Origin: a virus
Virus record (IMG/VR): IMGVR_UViG_3300030333_006690
Location: 1 to 30,517 of that record
Strand: one strand, 5' to 3'
DNA length: 30,517 nt
The first letter of the stretch is position 1. The number at the start of each line of letters is the position of its first letter. The notes beneath the pieces were generated by a model that searched no databases, had not been told where the DNA came from, and saw only the letters and a program-made list of their open reading frames with translations. A program made the position numbers and the translations under genes. Of the stretch, positions 19,697 through 28,501 are shown piece by piece.

Positions 19697-21210
19697 TATG
19701 GTAATGCCGGTACGTTTCCAGGTGGTGGTTCAATTTTGTTGCGTATGTCATCGAGGATGTCGTTAGCCACAGCCATCGCTTGGTTTAACTGATTAAGGTA
19801 TTCAGTCTGCCGCTGTTGTTGTCGTTCTGCTGCCATGCGGCCAGATGCTTCAGCCATAGTTCCTAGCTTTAGCGACCCAGCCTGTCGGATAGAGTCCATG
19901 ACTTTCTTGCTTTCAAGCAGCGTCTTAAGTGCTGAAGCAACGCCGCGATTCCAGATCAGTTGTGCTTGCTGAGCAGTAAGACCAAGTTCTTCAAACTTTG
20001 CTTTGATTAACGCAAGTTCGTTCAGAGTGTCAGCAAAGATTTCCTCTGGAGTGCGAAGATTTTGTAACCACCCCTGCGCTTTGCCAATAAGACCTTCAAG
20101 ATCACGAGCTTTTTGAAGTAAATCTTCGAAATTTCCTTTATCTTCACCACCTGTTATTTCATTAAGCTGTTTTGTTGCTTCGTCCATTTCCTTGAACGCG
20201 AGTATTGCTCCGGCGGTTGCAACAGTTGCAGCAGCAACAATTTTTGCGTAGTTTGCAAAATTCATACTAGCCGACGCAGCGGCTATTGCTTGAGAAAACT
20301 GTAAAATAGTAATCGCTCGAATCATTTTTGCGAAAATCGGCAAAATTCTCATAATAGCGATTTTTGCTATCCTTAAAGTAACAATTGCGGCTGCAACAGA
20401 TGATAGAGCGATTGCTAAATTTCTTACTAACGGCCACCATCGACGAAAACTGGCTACTATCTCTTTTACTGACTTTATAATTGATTTAAAAGCGGGCAAA
20501 ACATCCAGCAATAGTGTCATTTTCAAGCCGTTCCACGCAGTTCTAAGCCGTGTTAATTCGTCAATATAGTCTTCCCATTGTTCTGCATCGATAACTCCAT
20601 GCAGCTCAGAAAACTCGTCCATAAATCCTTGGACATCTTGCCCCAATAAGTTCATTAAAGGAATCATGTTCTCCATACGACCGCCAGCAATTAATGCAAT
20701 AATCCCCATACGTTCGGCTTGGTTTTCTACGTTGCCAATTGCGTCTTGAAGTACGAGAAAAGCGTCAATTGGAGTTTTGTTTGCTAAATCCTCTAACTCT
20801 AAACCAAGAGTTTTTAATGCTAATCGAGTGGTTTCGCTTCCTTGTCCGATGTTCAGCATCAAACGACCCATCGTAGAGAAAAATCGTTGTTCATCTCCAC
20901 CAGCTAAAGCTGAAGCAAATGTCAACTGGGCAACTTGATTTACATCCGCTCCCAACGCCCTGGCACGCTTTGCTAAATCGTCGATGCGCTGTGCGGTTTC
21001 TTCGAGCATGGATGCTACTTTTTTAAATGCTAAAAACGCAGCAGCTGCGGCGGCTGCCGTCTTCGCCATTATTTTTAGTTGTCTATCGGTAATACCAAGC
21101 TTTTGGCCGAGTTGAGATAGCATGCCGTTAGCACGCTTCATGCCGGATTGAAATGGCTTCGTGTTGGCAGCAACTGTAGCAACCAGTGAACCGAGATTAG
21201 CAGCAGCCAT
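19696..21210 (-). CDS. tape measure protein
   Basis: At 504 aa this is a short tape measure protein. It has the usual N-terminal helix-rich part (VATVAANTKPFQSGMKRANG), Ala-rich and hydrophobic stretches (near 50-62 and 260-340), and a coiled-coil C-terminal region. Tape measures set tail length at roughly 0.15 nm per residue, which would give a tail near 75 nm (inference). It follows the chaperone pair with a TAATG overlap, the standard order. Confidence 0.88.
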   Translation of the reverse strand: MAAANLGSLVATVAANTKPFQSGMKRANGMLSQLGQKLGITDRQLKIMAKTAAAAAAAFLAFKKVASMLEETAQRIDDLAKRARALGADVNQVAQLTFASALAGGDEQRFFSTMGRLMLNIGQGSETTRLALKTLGLELEDLANKTPIDAFLVLQDAIGNVENQAERMGIIALIAGGRMENMIPLMNLLGQDVQGFMDEFSELHGVIDAEQWEDYIDELTRLRTAWNGLKMTLLLDVLPAFKSIIKSVKEIVASFRRWWPLVRNLAIALSSVAAAIVTLRIAKIAIMRILPIFAKMIRAITILQFSQAIAAASASMNFANYAKIVAAATVATAGAILAFKEMDEATKQLNEITGGEDKGNFEDLLQKARDLEGLIGKAQGWLQNLRTPEEIFADTLNELALIKAKFEELGLTAQQAQLIWNRGVASALKTLLESKKVMDSIRQAGSLKLGTMAEASGRMAAERQQQRQTEYLNQLNQAMAVANDILDDIRNKIEPPPGNVPALP

Positions 21211-21506
21211 TATCCGTAACGCCTTTCAATTTCCCGCTGGATTTCACCAATTGGTTGTGGTGGAACAAACTTCCTTTTTGTTCCTTGCAGCTTAGGAACA
21301 AAGGCATCAGGTTCTAACGCCTTGCTCCTATCGCTTACAAACATGTTTGCTACGATTGAACACAGCAGTGAGGACTGCAACCACTCCTCACCCCATGGTT
21401 CGGTGTAGTAATAAGCGATCCATTCGTCCATTTGCTCAGGTGTTATTTCCTCAAGCATCTGGTCGACATCAAGTCTTCCGGCCATGCGACACAGCCGGTA
21501 GGCCAT
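21210..21506 (-). CDS. tail assembly chaperone, lambda gpT-like part
   Basis: The 98-aa protein has YRLCRMAGRLDVDQMLEEIT and an acidic, aromatic region, EWIAYYYTEPWGEEW. These resemble the T part of lambda-type tail chaperones. Besides its own ATG it lies in the -1 frame of the upstream gene, with no stop between the GGGAAAC slip site (21530-21536) and this ATG. It is therefore probably made chiefly as the C-terminal part of a fusion. Confidence 0.8.
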   Translation of the reverse strand: MAYRLCRMAGRLDVDQMLEEITPEQMDEWIAYYYTEPWGEEWLQSSLLCSIVANMFVSDRSKALEPDAFVPKLQGTKRKFVPPQPIGEIQREIERRYG

Positions 21507-21901
21507 TAATCTCCGTGGATCGCTCTTGAGTTTCCCACCAACTCATCAATCTCATCCGCTTGAAAACCTACGTGTTCCATCGCCGCATCAAATAGCTTTG
21601 CAGTGATAGCTCCATCTAGATCAGCAAGTGCCGAGATATCTGCATCAGTCAGAATGCGATTGCCGTCCTGGTCAACGAGTGTTCTTATTAACAACCGTCG
21701 CCGGGCATCATCCCGAATAACACCTTTCTTAGAAAGAATGCTCTTTTCGAAACGAGACTTCTCGCCTTCTGTCAAACTCTGAAGTCTGAATGTTGTGTCA
21801 CCGAGTACAACCTCTGTAAATCGTTTGCCTGAGCAACCTAGAAGCTGTTCTCGTGTTCCAAAATTATTCTTCGACTTCGCCTTCGTATTCCCCGTCGTCA
21901 T
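21210..21901 (-). CDS. frameshifted tail chaperone fusion (GT-like)
   Basis: Reading the upstream 131-aa chaperone to the GGGAAAC heptamer at 21536-21530 and slipping back one base joins it in frame to the 98-aa gene. The predicted fusion is about 230 aa. In lambda the equivalent G and GT proteins are made in a fixed ratio and chaperone the tape measure during tail assembly. The slip is inferred from sequence only. Confidence 0.75.
21506..21901 (-). CDS. tail assembly chaperone, lambda gpG-like part
   Basis: A 131-aa protein with RFEKSILSKKGVIRDDARRR and DLDGAITAKLFDAAMEHVG, consistent with tail assembly chaperones. It precedes the tape measure. The ATG has GGAGG 8 nt upstream and lies inside the previous gene. 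It ends GNSRAIHGD before a TAA, and the slip heptamer GGGAAAC is located in the codons for Gly-Asn near its end. Confidence 0.82.
   Translation of the reverse strand: MTTGNTKAKSKNNFGTREQLLGCSGKRFTEVVLGDTTFRLQSLTEGEKSRFEKSILSKKGVIRDDARRRLLIRTLVDQDGNRILTDADISALADLDGAITAKLFDAAMEHVGFQADEIDELVGNSRAIHGD
21530..21536 (-). promoter_or_regulatory. -1 programmed ribosomal frameshift heptamer GGGAAAC
   Basis: The heptamer is read G GGA AAC in the zero frame, the exact X XXY YYZ phase needed for tandem slippage. It lies 21 nt before the zero-frame TAA. The -1 frame is open into the gpT-like gene. Confidence 0.85.
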
Positions 21902-22166
21902 CTATCGATTCCTCCACAATCATGACATTCGGTGGCTGCCGTACTTCACTGACACCACCTGAAATTTCCCGTTCCACTTCGCTTCGCACCAACGCCATCA
22001 CGGACTCAGGGTAGTTGCGTACCATATGTATTTCATTACCGATACCTTCCCCGCAGTAACCGGCTTGTATGCCGTTAATGCGAATCATTTTGATATCTGG
22101 AAATGTTGGCACTGACTCTCCATGAACTTCCGTTCTATGCGGATGATGATCAAACGTAATTTTCAT
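21864..22166 (-). CDS. hypothetical tail-region protein (100 aa)
   Basis: A beta-rich protein (MKITFDHHPHRTEVHGESV) with an acidic C-terminus (ESIDDDGEYEGEVEE). No family is recognised. It lies between the tail tube and chaperone genes. GGGGAA precedes the ATG, and it overlaps the chaperone start by 38 nt. Confidence 0.7.
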   Translation of the reverse strand: MKITFDHHPHRTEVHGESVPTFPDIKMIRINGIQAGYCGEGIGNEIHMVRNYPESVMALVRSEVEREISGGVSEVRQPPNVMIVEESIDDDGEYEGEVEE

Positions 22167-22186
22167 CTGTGTTCCCCGTTGTGTAA

Positions 22187-22606
22187 TTAGCTACCTGCGG
22201 TAAATGTTGGGTCAGTCAGACCGTCCCATTTAAAGGTTGCTTCACCCATCGTTAATGATCCCTGTTCTAAATCGCCGTATTTAATCCGTGTACAAAATGC
22301 TGTACCAGCTAATGTTCCAGCGGTTGTTTCACCTGATTGCAGCGGCAAAGTAATCGTCAATGTGCCAGCTCCGGCCAAGATATCTGCTGGTGTGCTTGAA
22401 AAATACATGGTCACATCAACTTCGCCAGGATCAATCACACGATCAGGAACGAATTCCTTGTAAGCACTGTGCTTGCCTGAAGCGACGGTTACGTTCAACG
22501 GTGTTGATTCCAATGCTTCTCTGCTCTGGTCACCAATTGAAATAGATTGGACAGTACCGGCAAGTCCGGTAAATGAAATTGCTGCGGTATTCCCGGTATC
22601 AGCCAT
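22187..22606 (-). CDS. major tail (tube) protein
   Basis: The 139-aa protein is mostly beta strand, with an ordinary tail-tube composition (NTAAISFTGLAGTVQSISI, VTMYFSSTPADILAG, GEATFKWDGLTDPTFT). The last segment, with W-x-G-L-x-x-P, resembles other short phage tube proteins. It would polymerise into the tail tube. Its position between the tail terminator and the chaperones is standard. Confidence 0.83.
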   Translation of the reverse strand: MADTGNTAAISFTGLAGTVQSISIGDQSREALESTPLNVTVASGKHSAYKEFVPDRVIDPGEVDVTMYFSSTPADILAGAGTLTITLPLQSGETTAGTLAGTAFCTRIKYGDLEQGSLTMGEATFKWDGLTDPTFTAGS

Positions 22607-22617
22607 TGTTAAAACTC

Positions 22618-23037
22618 CTAGCTAGGAATGGTTTCTGAGGTGACCATATCGAAATCGAGTGTGACGACATACCTTCCGGCATCCGATCCGTCGACCGGAA
22701 TGTCATACTCCTTCGAGCGGTCTGTTAATAAAATCGATTTAACATAGTCCGAGCCAACACTGCCTCTAAAACAGTCCAGTGCTAGTCGAACCTTTTCTGC
22801 TAAGTTGTTCGCCCCGATTCTTGTTGAATCGAAACACCCCACAACTACAGTTCCCGTTACCGTTCCTTCAACACCAGCTAACCCGTGTTCGTGGATACTT
22901 GTCGATTCCACGTAGGCTATCGCCGGTAATGTATCGTTTTGTACAAGTGCGTCGGGTCTAATGCGATCACCGACTAAGTCCGTAACCGATGACTCACTTG
23001 CAAGTTTGGTTCTTAGGATGATTCCACAATCAGCCAT
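22618..23037 (-). CDS. tail terminator / completion protein (DUF3168-like)
   Basis: The 139-aa protein starts LRTKLASESSVTDLVGDRIRP, then LPAIAYVEST, then a beta-rich body with DIPVDGSDAGRYVVTLDFD. That order is typical of DUF3168 proteins, which cap the tail tube and join it to the head. GGAGGT supports the start. Confidence 0.85.
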   Translation of the reverse strand: MADCGIILRTKLASESSVTDLVGDRIRPDALVQNDTLPAIAYVESTSIHEHGLAGVEGTVTGTVVVGCFDSTRIGANNLAEKVRLALDCFRGSVGSDYVKSILLTDRSKEYDIPVDGSDAGRYVVTLDFDMVTSETIPS

Positions 23038-23624
23038 TACGGTGAACCTCCAACATTTAATACGTTATTCTTTGCCGCATTCTTTGCAACAACTTGAGCA
23101 AGCTTCTTCTTTACATCCTGCTGAATCATCTTTGACAATTTAGGCTTAGTCTTTCGCCAAGTAACTTTGAAATAATGATCCGCTTTTACTCGTTCTGATG
23201 TCCTGCGTCCCCAATACACTGCTTTATGACCAAGTGCTAACAGGTGAGCGTGATTTCCTTTTTTGTTTTGATCATGTCCAACACTTACACCGATGATTCC
23301 TTTGCGAGCTGGATTATTTCGCCATTTTGAACTCGGTTTTCTAGCGGTTGATTTTTTCAGATGATCAAGACCCCGGCCTCCACGCGCTCTAGCAGACTCG
23401 TTACTTAACTTAAGCGTCGTACCCGTGAGCTTTGACCTGGGAGTTGCTTTTCTGATTTCACCTGCAATCTTTACACCTGCTTTATTTATGGCGTGGCGTA
23501 GAACCTGACGCTGTAACGAAAGAGGCAGAGTATCTAATGCTTGCTGTAGGTTACGTCCGTTTGAGGTCACAAACTTACCAGGACGAAAATGCACACTCGT
23601 ATGTAATTGCTTAGTTAACGCCAT
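23037..23624 (-). CDS. HK97 gp10-like head-tail protein
   Basis: A very basic 195-aa protein. It has NLQQALDTLPLSLQRQVLRH followed by AGVKIAGEIRKATPRS and the GTTLKLS segment, the pattern of HK97 gp10-type proteins that act at the head-tail joint. It ends with a lysine-rich helix. The ATG at 23624 sits in a TGATG overlap with GGGAG upstream; a TTG one codon earlier is not preferred. Confidence 0.83.
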   Translation of the reverse strand: MALTKQLHTSVHFRPGKFVTSNGRNLQQALDTLPLSLQRQVLRHAINKAGVKIAGEIRKATPRSKLTGTTLKLSNESARARGGRGLDHLKKSTARKPSSKWRNNPARKGIIGVSVGHDQNKKGNHAHLLALGHKAVYWGRRTSERVKADHYFKVTWRKTKPKLSKMIQQDVKKKLAQVVAKNAAKNNVLNVGGSP

Positions 23625-23959
23625 CAATCATTCTCCCGGCAATAGAGCCAAATCATGTTGTTCTCAAACTCACGCTTTTGAACGGTCATGATATTAAGAG
23701 TTCGACTACGGCCTGCTTCGTCGTATCGCACACGCATCGTGCTATTGGGGTATTCACCTTCACGAGGCAAACGGATCATTACAATCGCATCAACCGTGGA
23801 ATCCATTTGATCACCACGAGCCTTTTCACGTCCACCCGCATCACGAATCTTTGCGTTGCATTCACGAACCGTCGACCAAGACGTGGTTTGCTGACCAGCG
23901 GCATCAACGCTAGTTGACCGCTTTTCGATAATGATTCGATTCCGCAGACGCAGGCTCAC
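23624..23959 (-). CDS. phage head closure / head-tail adaptor protein
   Basis: The 111-aa product begins with LRLRNRIIIEKRSTSVDAAG, the usual start of head closure proteins, and continues with TTSWSTVRECNAKIRD and a conserved beta-rich C-terminus (IMTVQKREFENNMIWLYC). The GTG at 23959 makes a GTGA overlap with the preceding stop and has GGGG upstream. A longer frame from GTG 23974 lacks this arrangement. Confidence 0.85.
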   Translation of the reverse strand: MSLRLRNRIIIEKRSTSVDAAGQQTTSWSTVRECNAKIRDAGGREKARGDQMDSTVDAIVMIRLPREGEYPNSTMRVRYDEAGRSRTLNIMTVQKREFENNMIWLYCREND

Positions 23960-24555
23960 GGGTATTGCCCCCACTTGAGGCAGCTGATAAGAGCTTCGTA
24001 CCCCATGATGATTTCACGTGGGATAAACATGCTAACGGTTGTCGCCGCAGGATTATCGAACCAACTGCGTATTAGCAGTAGCATAGCTTGCCGGGCTGTT
24101 TCCGGCACGTCTGTGCTGCTCGTACCGTAACCGCAAACATACGTTACTTTCACATCGTTAATGTAACCACGATTATCAGGCCAGTCGGCATCGTATCCAA
24201 GAATAACCCGGCCTGGAGTATTGTCCGAATCCACGCTGTACTTGCTCGAATCGAGCGTGGTGACGACTCCCGCCGTGGTTGTATAGGTTACGCTGGTAAC
24301 GCTTGATACCGGAGCTGTGAGAAGCTCTACAGCACTTCCAGCAGGAAAGCCGTCCATCGATAAAACCCGAGTTTGGTTTATCAATGCACGGCGTGTATCT
24401 TTTTCCACCTTGAGCCTAGCAGCCTTAATCAGACTCCTAAGTTTTTCGTCAAAGTAGTTATCATCTAAATCGCAATGAAACCTAGCTTCCTCAACGGAAA
24501 TAGGTTCAATCGCCGGTTGTACGCTTACGTACTGCCGTTTTTTTGCTATTGCCAT
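23956..24555 (-). CDS. head-tail connector (gp6-like)
   Basis: The 199-aa protein has EEARFHCDLDDNYFDEKLRS and AARLKVEKDTRRALINQT at the N-terminus. That is the alpha-helical start of gp6/gp15-type connectors that form a ring under the portal. A beta-rich insert (70-140) and a C-terminal helix bundle follow. It overlaps the small basic gene by 50 nt. Confidence 0.85.
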   Translation of the reverse strand: MAIAKKRQYVSVQPAIEPISVEEARFHCDLDDNYFDEKLRSLIKAARLKVEKDTRRALINQTRVLSMDGFPAGSAVELLTAPVSSVTSVTYTTTAGVVTTLDSSKYSVDSDNTPGRVILGYDADWPDNRGYINDVKVTYVCGYGTSSTDVPETARQAMLLLIRSWFDNPAATTVSMFIPREIIMGYEALISCLKWGQYP

Positions 24556-24706
24556 TCTTAGTAGCCTTTTTAGTGCGCCGCTTTGCAGGTTTCTTTTCTA
24601 CGACGGCAAACCCACGGGCGAGTAATATCTCGCCCATGGGGTCTGCAACGTCATAGGTTTTGCCTGCTCGGTAGGCACGCCAGTCTTTATTAAAAAGAAG
24701 ACGCAT
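24506..24706 (-). CDS. small basic head-region protein (66 aa)
   Basis: The sequence MRLLFNKDWRAYRAGKTYDV and an ALLARGFA-like helix (GEILLARGFAVVEK) resemble short proteins found between capsid and connector genes of many siphoviruses. The C-terminal half is Lys/Arg/Thr rich. The start at 24706 has GGGGG upstream; a longer frame to 24847 overlaps the capsid gene and is rejected. Confidence 0.75.
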   Translation of the reverse strand: MRLLFNKDWRAYRAGKTYDVADPMGEILLARGFAVVEKKPAKRRTKKATKNGNSKKTAVRKRTTGD

Positions 24707-24731
24707 AATTAACCCCCACGTTAATACCGAA

Positions 24732-26039
24732 CTAGCTTGCTGCTGTGAACAGCCCGACAACTGCTCCGGCATCACTGCCATCGCCAGCGTCGTGAACATT
24801 GATGTCGTAGCGGACGGTTGACCGTACAGCCATGACATCTTCGTCAAAGTATCGGCTATCGCTCATTGCGATATCGACACCTTGGCGGTCACCAATAATC
24901 ACACCCTGACTAAAGTTGCCGAACAGAGCAGCCGCTTTATCAGCAGCGTCAGCAGGCATTTGGTCAGAGACGTAAACTGGATAGCCGAATAGCTGTGGAC
25001 GAACGCCACCTTCCAGATTACTTACAGTGTTACCACCAGCAGCGTAAATCAACTTTTGGATGTACGAAGCCCACATTGAGCGGCCTACGATCCAAGAGAG
25101 ATTGTTAGCAAACTTGTCTGGCACAAGCCCGACGAGCTGGTTGAGGTCGGCTAAAGCAACATTAGCAAACGACGTGTTGCCGCTCGACAAAGTTACTTTA
25201 CCTGCTGCACCAAGAGCTGAAATCACACCAGTTTCAGAACCGTAAGTGCCGGTTCCGTCACCATTAATGAATTCATTGTCCTGCTGAACAGCTAATGCGT
25301 TTCCAACATCGCTGGCGAGGTTGTCTACAACACTGATAACTGAGTCTGCCAAGAGTTCCATCGAGATTTTACTCAACGTAGCTCGTTTAACAGCAGTCAA
25401 GGACACAACGCCCCAAGTTCTGTCAGATGCAGTGATTGCAGTCGCTTCACCGGGATACTGAACGGTTACACCGCCGGTAGCCTTTGGAATCGTCATCGCA
25501 TCTGAAGTCATCGGTACGATGTTAGATACCTGACGTGCTACACCAGCATTCTGCAACACATCAATGATGGCTTGCGAAAGCGGTGTGGGAGTCAGATAAC
25601 CACCAGCACTATCTGTGCCTTCCGTGGCAGTACCAAGAATTTGCTGACCGTAGTCGTTGCAAATTCGTTTTGCTTCGTCATCGCCTAGGAACGAAGCCTT
25701 TAGCCATTGACCGGCAAAGTATGCTTCCTTCTCATCCTTGAAAGCATTTAGCTTTACGTAGGATTTAGGAATGGCGAAGCTTTTTGCTGCCTGAACAGGC
25801 TGGGAAGCTTCAGAACGAGCTAAGGCAATTCGTTGCTTTTCAGCTTCTAGTCTTTCCAGACGGGCAACTTGTGATCGAAGACCTTCATCTTCGTCACCGA
25901 TTTGGTTTAACACAGAATCGATTTCTGCATTCTCTTCGGCTGAGAGTTCCCGATCTTCTGCTTTAGCCAGGTTCACAATTGCTTCAGCCTGGTCTTGCAG
26001 ATCGACAATCTCATCCTTGATGTCGTTGAGAGATTTCAT
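24732..26039 (-). CDS. HK97-fold major capsid protein
   Basis: The 435-aa protein has an N-terminal helical delta domain (about 1-105, coiled-coil, acting as scaffold and removed by protease). A typical mature HK97 body follows (TEGTDSAGGYLTPTPLSQAI, near 137-156; FINGDGTGTYGSETGV, near 255-270). The C-terminus ends in YDINVHDAGDGSDAGAVV. It forms the icosahedral shell. GAGGAT upstream supports the start. Confidence 0.95.
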   Translation of the reverse strand: MKSLNDIKDEIVDLQDQAEAIVNLAKAEDRELSAEENAEIDSVLNQIGDEDEGLRSQVARLERLEAEKQRIALARSEASQPVQAAKSFAIPKSYVKLNAFKDEKEAYFAGQWLKASFLGDDEAKRICNDYGQQILGTATEGTDSAGGYLTPTPLSQAIIDVLQNAGVARQVSNIVPMTSDAMTIPKATGGVTVQYPGEATAITASDRTWGVVSLTAVKRATLSKISMELLADSVISVVDNLASDVGNALAVQQDNEFINGDGTGTYGSETGVISALGAAGKVTLSSGNTSFANVALADLNQLVGLVPDKFANNLSWIVGRSMWASYIQKLIYAAGGNTVSNLEGGVRPQLFGYPVYVSDQMPADAADKAAALFGNFSQGVIIGDRQGVDIAMSDSRYFDEDVMAVRSTVRYDINVHDAGDGSDAGAVVGLFTAAS

Positions 26040-26193
26040 GTGAAATATCCTCTAAGAAAAAAACAATATGTTGGGGTACGCAAAAACGGCACACCAACGT
26101 AACTATGAAAGTTCCGTTCGTAGTGCCGCTTTCGAGTTGCACTTCACAATTTCGGAGTAGTCTGTAAAGACTACGTGTATTTGACGATAAGCG
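26040..26193 (-). promoter_or_regulatory. structured leader upstream of the capsid gene
   Basis: This 154-bp gap is unusual in an operon with otherwise overlapping genes. On the minus strand it holds a perfect GTAGTCT/AGACTAC hairpin (26157-26174, 4-nt loop). A larger stem-loop (GGCAC paired with GTGCC) comes next and is followed by a TTTTT run. The second could act as a leaky terminator or attenuator that, with a possible internal promoter, gives the capsid gene its own expression level. No promoter boxes are convincing. Confidence 0.5.
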
Positions 26194-26862
26194 TTATTTA
26201 TTGCAACAACGGGAAAGTCTTATTTTCTGTTCAGCAATACTGCGATTAACCGGTGCTTGCTTATCCTCTTTCGGAGCCTGATCTATAAACGCAACTTCTC
26301 CTGCTGAAATCCATTCTGGTGCGTTCACGTAGTTGAATGCTTTGATGCATGCTACCGGAGCTTCGCTAGGCTCAATAACGGAATCCGCAAATCCAAAGCT
26401 AATTGCCTCAGCGGCACTCAACCACGTCTCTTCGTCCATCATGTCACCGAGCATGTCTCTGTCGATTCCAGTACGGCCTTCGTAGACTGTCAGGATCGTC
26501 TCACGAACCTTATCAAGCACATCCGCAGTATCACGCAGGTCTTTGCTTTCTCCGGTCGCCTGTGGAGTCCACGGGTTGTGTATCATCATCAATGAGTTAG
26601 AAGCCATTAACACTTCGTCACCGGCCATGGCAATGACACTGGCAATGCTGGCGGCTAAAGCGTCAACAACGACAGTTATCTTGCTCCCGGTGCGTTTTTT
26701 GTAATCTTCAAGTAGAGAAAAAATAGCCTGCCCATCAAAGACATCGCCACCACCGGAATTTATTCTCAATTCGATATCGCCTTGAGCATCCTCTAACGCC
26801 AAACGCATGTATTCAGCATCAACGTCATACCCAATAGTTCCATAAACATAAATTCGTGACAT
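26194..26862 (-). CDS. ClpP-like serine prohead protease
   Basis: The 222-aa protein has the ClpP fold. It shows INSGGGDVFDG (about 34-44), the nucleophile Ser72 in DALAASIASVIAMAGD, His95 in MMIHNPW, and a third acidic residue near 143-145 before WLSAAEAISFGFAD. Such proteases trim the delta domain from the capsid after head assembly. It overlaps the portal gene start/stop by 1 nt. Confidence 0.92.
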   Translation of the reverse strand: MSRIYVYGTIGYDVDAEYMRLALEDAQGDIELRINSGGGDVFDGQAIFSLLEDYKKRTGSKITVVVDALAASIASVIAMAGDEVLMASNSLMMIHNPWTPQATGESKDLRDTADVLDKVRETILTVYEGRTGIDRDMLGDMMDEETWLSAAEAISFGFADSVIEPSEAPVACIKAFNYVNAPEWISAGEVAFIDQAPKEDKQAPVNRSIAEQKIRLSRCCNK

Positions 26863-28493
26863 TACTTGCTCCCAATGATCGAATCAATAAGTTGTTGTTT
26901 TCGCTTATCCCATTGTGATAACTCATCCGAAATAGCACTTTCGAAGTTTTCAAATGTCGCCGTTCCAGCGACTTCAAGCAAACGCTCGCAGGATTCTTCT
27001 AGATAGTGACCGACGCTTTGGTCAAGATTATCAGCATGAAACCCCGCTGCCCGGATAGTATCCACACATGGGTTTAACGACTCAATAAATGTGGTTTGTA
27101 AATCTTTGTAGAAGTTGTCCATCCAATTGACGAAGTTTTCATCCTTCTGGCTAGCTCTTATAACTTTGTTACTTTCGATCCGCATCATTCTCGTGACACG
27201 GTCATCGACAAGTTTTCGCAAAGCGTTTTCCAAACCGTTGTCTTCTTCCACCTCTTCTACCACTTCGTCTTCCACCTCTTCTTCCACCTCGACGTTGGAC
27301 GATTTAGTGTTCGGATTCTGGTATGTATCACCACCTTCGCGACTTGGCATGTTTTCCAATTTACGCACCTCATTTGGTGATAGGAATTCCGATGAAATAC
27401 CGATTTGATATGACTGATACCGAGTGATCAGGTCAGCTCGTAACAGGCCTGCTGTTAGGAATTCGAAGTTGTATTGGTCACGCTGCCGCTGCCGGGCTGT
27501 TAAAAGCTTGTTATCAAGCTGCTGTTCAATTTCGACGATCCAATTCATCAGCGTCATGTCCGCATAACTGCGGTTTTCTGCTTCAAGTGACGAAAACGAT
27601 GTTTTAGAGCTATCTCCTAATTTATGAGGTGGAATATTAAACCAGGAAGCTACCTCTTGACGCTGAAACTTGCGGGAATCCAGCCATTGAGCATTGTCGT
27701 TATTGATCGACATGATCTTGGCTTTCATGCCGCCTGCCAACAACGCTGTTTTATATGCGTTGTTACTACCCGCATGCATTTCGTTCCAAGATGCCAGTAG
27801 GTTATCGGCACGCTCTTTATCAATTGTCCCGTCGGTTTCCAATACTACACTTGGACGGGCGTTGTTCTTAAAGAACCGGTTACCATGTTGCTCAGTAGCT
27901 AACCCCAAACCAATTGAGTTTCGAGCGTAGCTAATTGTGTCGTATCCCCAGTATCCGTTGTTAGTTAGGTTTTTAATGTGGATTACATCACGAAAGTTAA
28001 GTGCAACTTTCTCGCTTTTGTCTTGATACGGAAACTGCACCACGTAGATTGGTTCATTGTTGACGACTTCAAGCGTGACATTGTCCGGGGGTAAAGGATA
28101 CAGTCCTACCGGCGCACCACGCCCATCACGTTGAATCCACGCTACTCCGTTTCCGCTCAATAGTGCGTTTTTCATCAACACCGACAACAGTGTTTTTGGA
28201 GACATGTACGGATTAGGCGCACGCTTTAGCAATGAGTAACCAGGATGGGTCGTTGCTCGAATCCTGTCTTCAGGGTCGCGCTTGTCATAAAGAATTACAG
28301 GCAGTCGAGCGATATCATTGCTAATCGTGTTAACCGCCTGCCAAACCCATGCGAGAGTCATTGCTTTGTCGCTATTAACTACAATGCCGGAGTCAGAGCG
28401 ACTACCTATCATTGTTGATTTCCAGAACCAATCTGCCGGGTTACGGAAAGTAGAATTTGTAAATAAACCTTTGATGCGGTTAATTAATTTCAT
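26862..28493 (-). CDS. portal protein (HK97 type)
   Basis: The 543-aa protein matches HK97-type portals: AWVWQAVNTISNDIARLPV near residue 48, GNGVAWIQRDGRGAPVGLYP near 112-131, and FNIPPHKLGDSSKTSFSSLE near 285-304. It forms the dodecameric ring through which DNA enters and leaves. The C-terminal third is long and begins with a very acidic run (EVEEEVEDEVVEEVEEDNG), then a helical segment. This extension is longer than in many portals. Confidence 0.93.
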   Translation of the reverse strand: MKLINRIKGLFTNSTFRNPADWFWKSTMIGSRSDSGIVVNSDKAMTLAWVWQAVNTISNDIARLPVILYDKRDPEDRIRATTHPGYSLLKRAPNPYMSPKTLLSVLMKNALLSGNGVAWIQRDGRGAPVGLYPLPPDNVTLEVVNNEPIYVVQFPYQDKSEKVALNFRDVIHIKNLTNNGYWGYDTISYARNSIGLGLATEQHGNRFFKNNARPSVVLETDGTIDKERADNLLASWNEMHAGSNNAYKTALLAGGMKAKIMSINNDNAQWLDSRKFQRQEVASWFNIPPHKLGDSSKTSFSSLEAENRSYADMTLMNWIVEIEQQLDNKLLTARQRQRDQYNFEFLTAGLLRADLITRYQSYQIGISSEFLSPNEVRKLENMPSREGGDTYQNPNTKSSNVEVEEEVEDEVVEEVEEDNGLENALRKLVDDRVTRMMRIESNKVIRASQKDENFVNWMDNFYKDLQTTFIESLNPCVDTIRAAGFHADNLDQSVGHYLEESCERLLEVAGTATFENFESAISDELSQWDKRKQQLIDSIIGSK

Positions 28494-28501
28494 TTGTTCG
28501 C

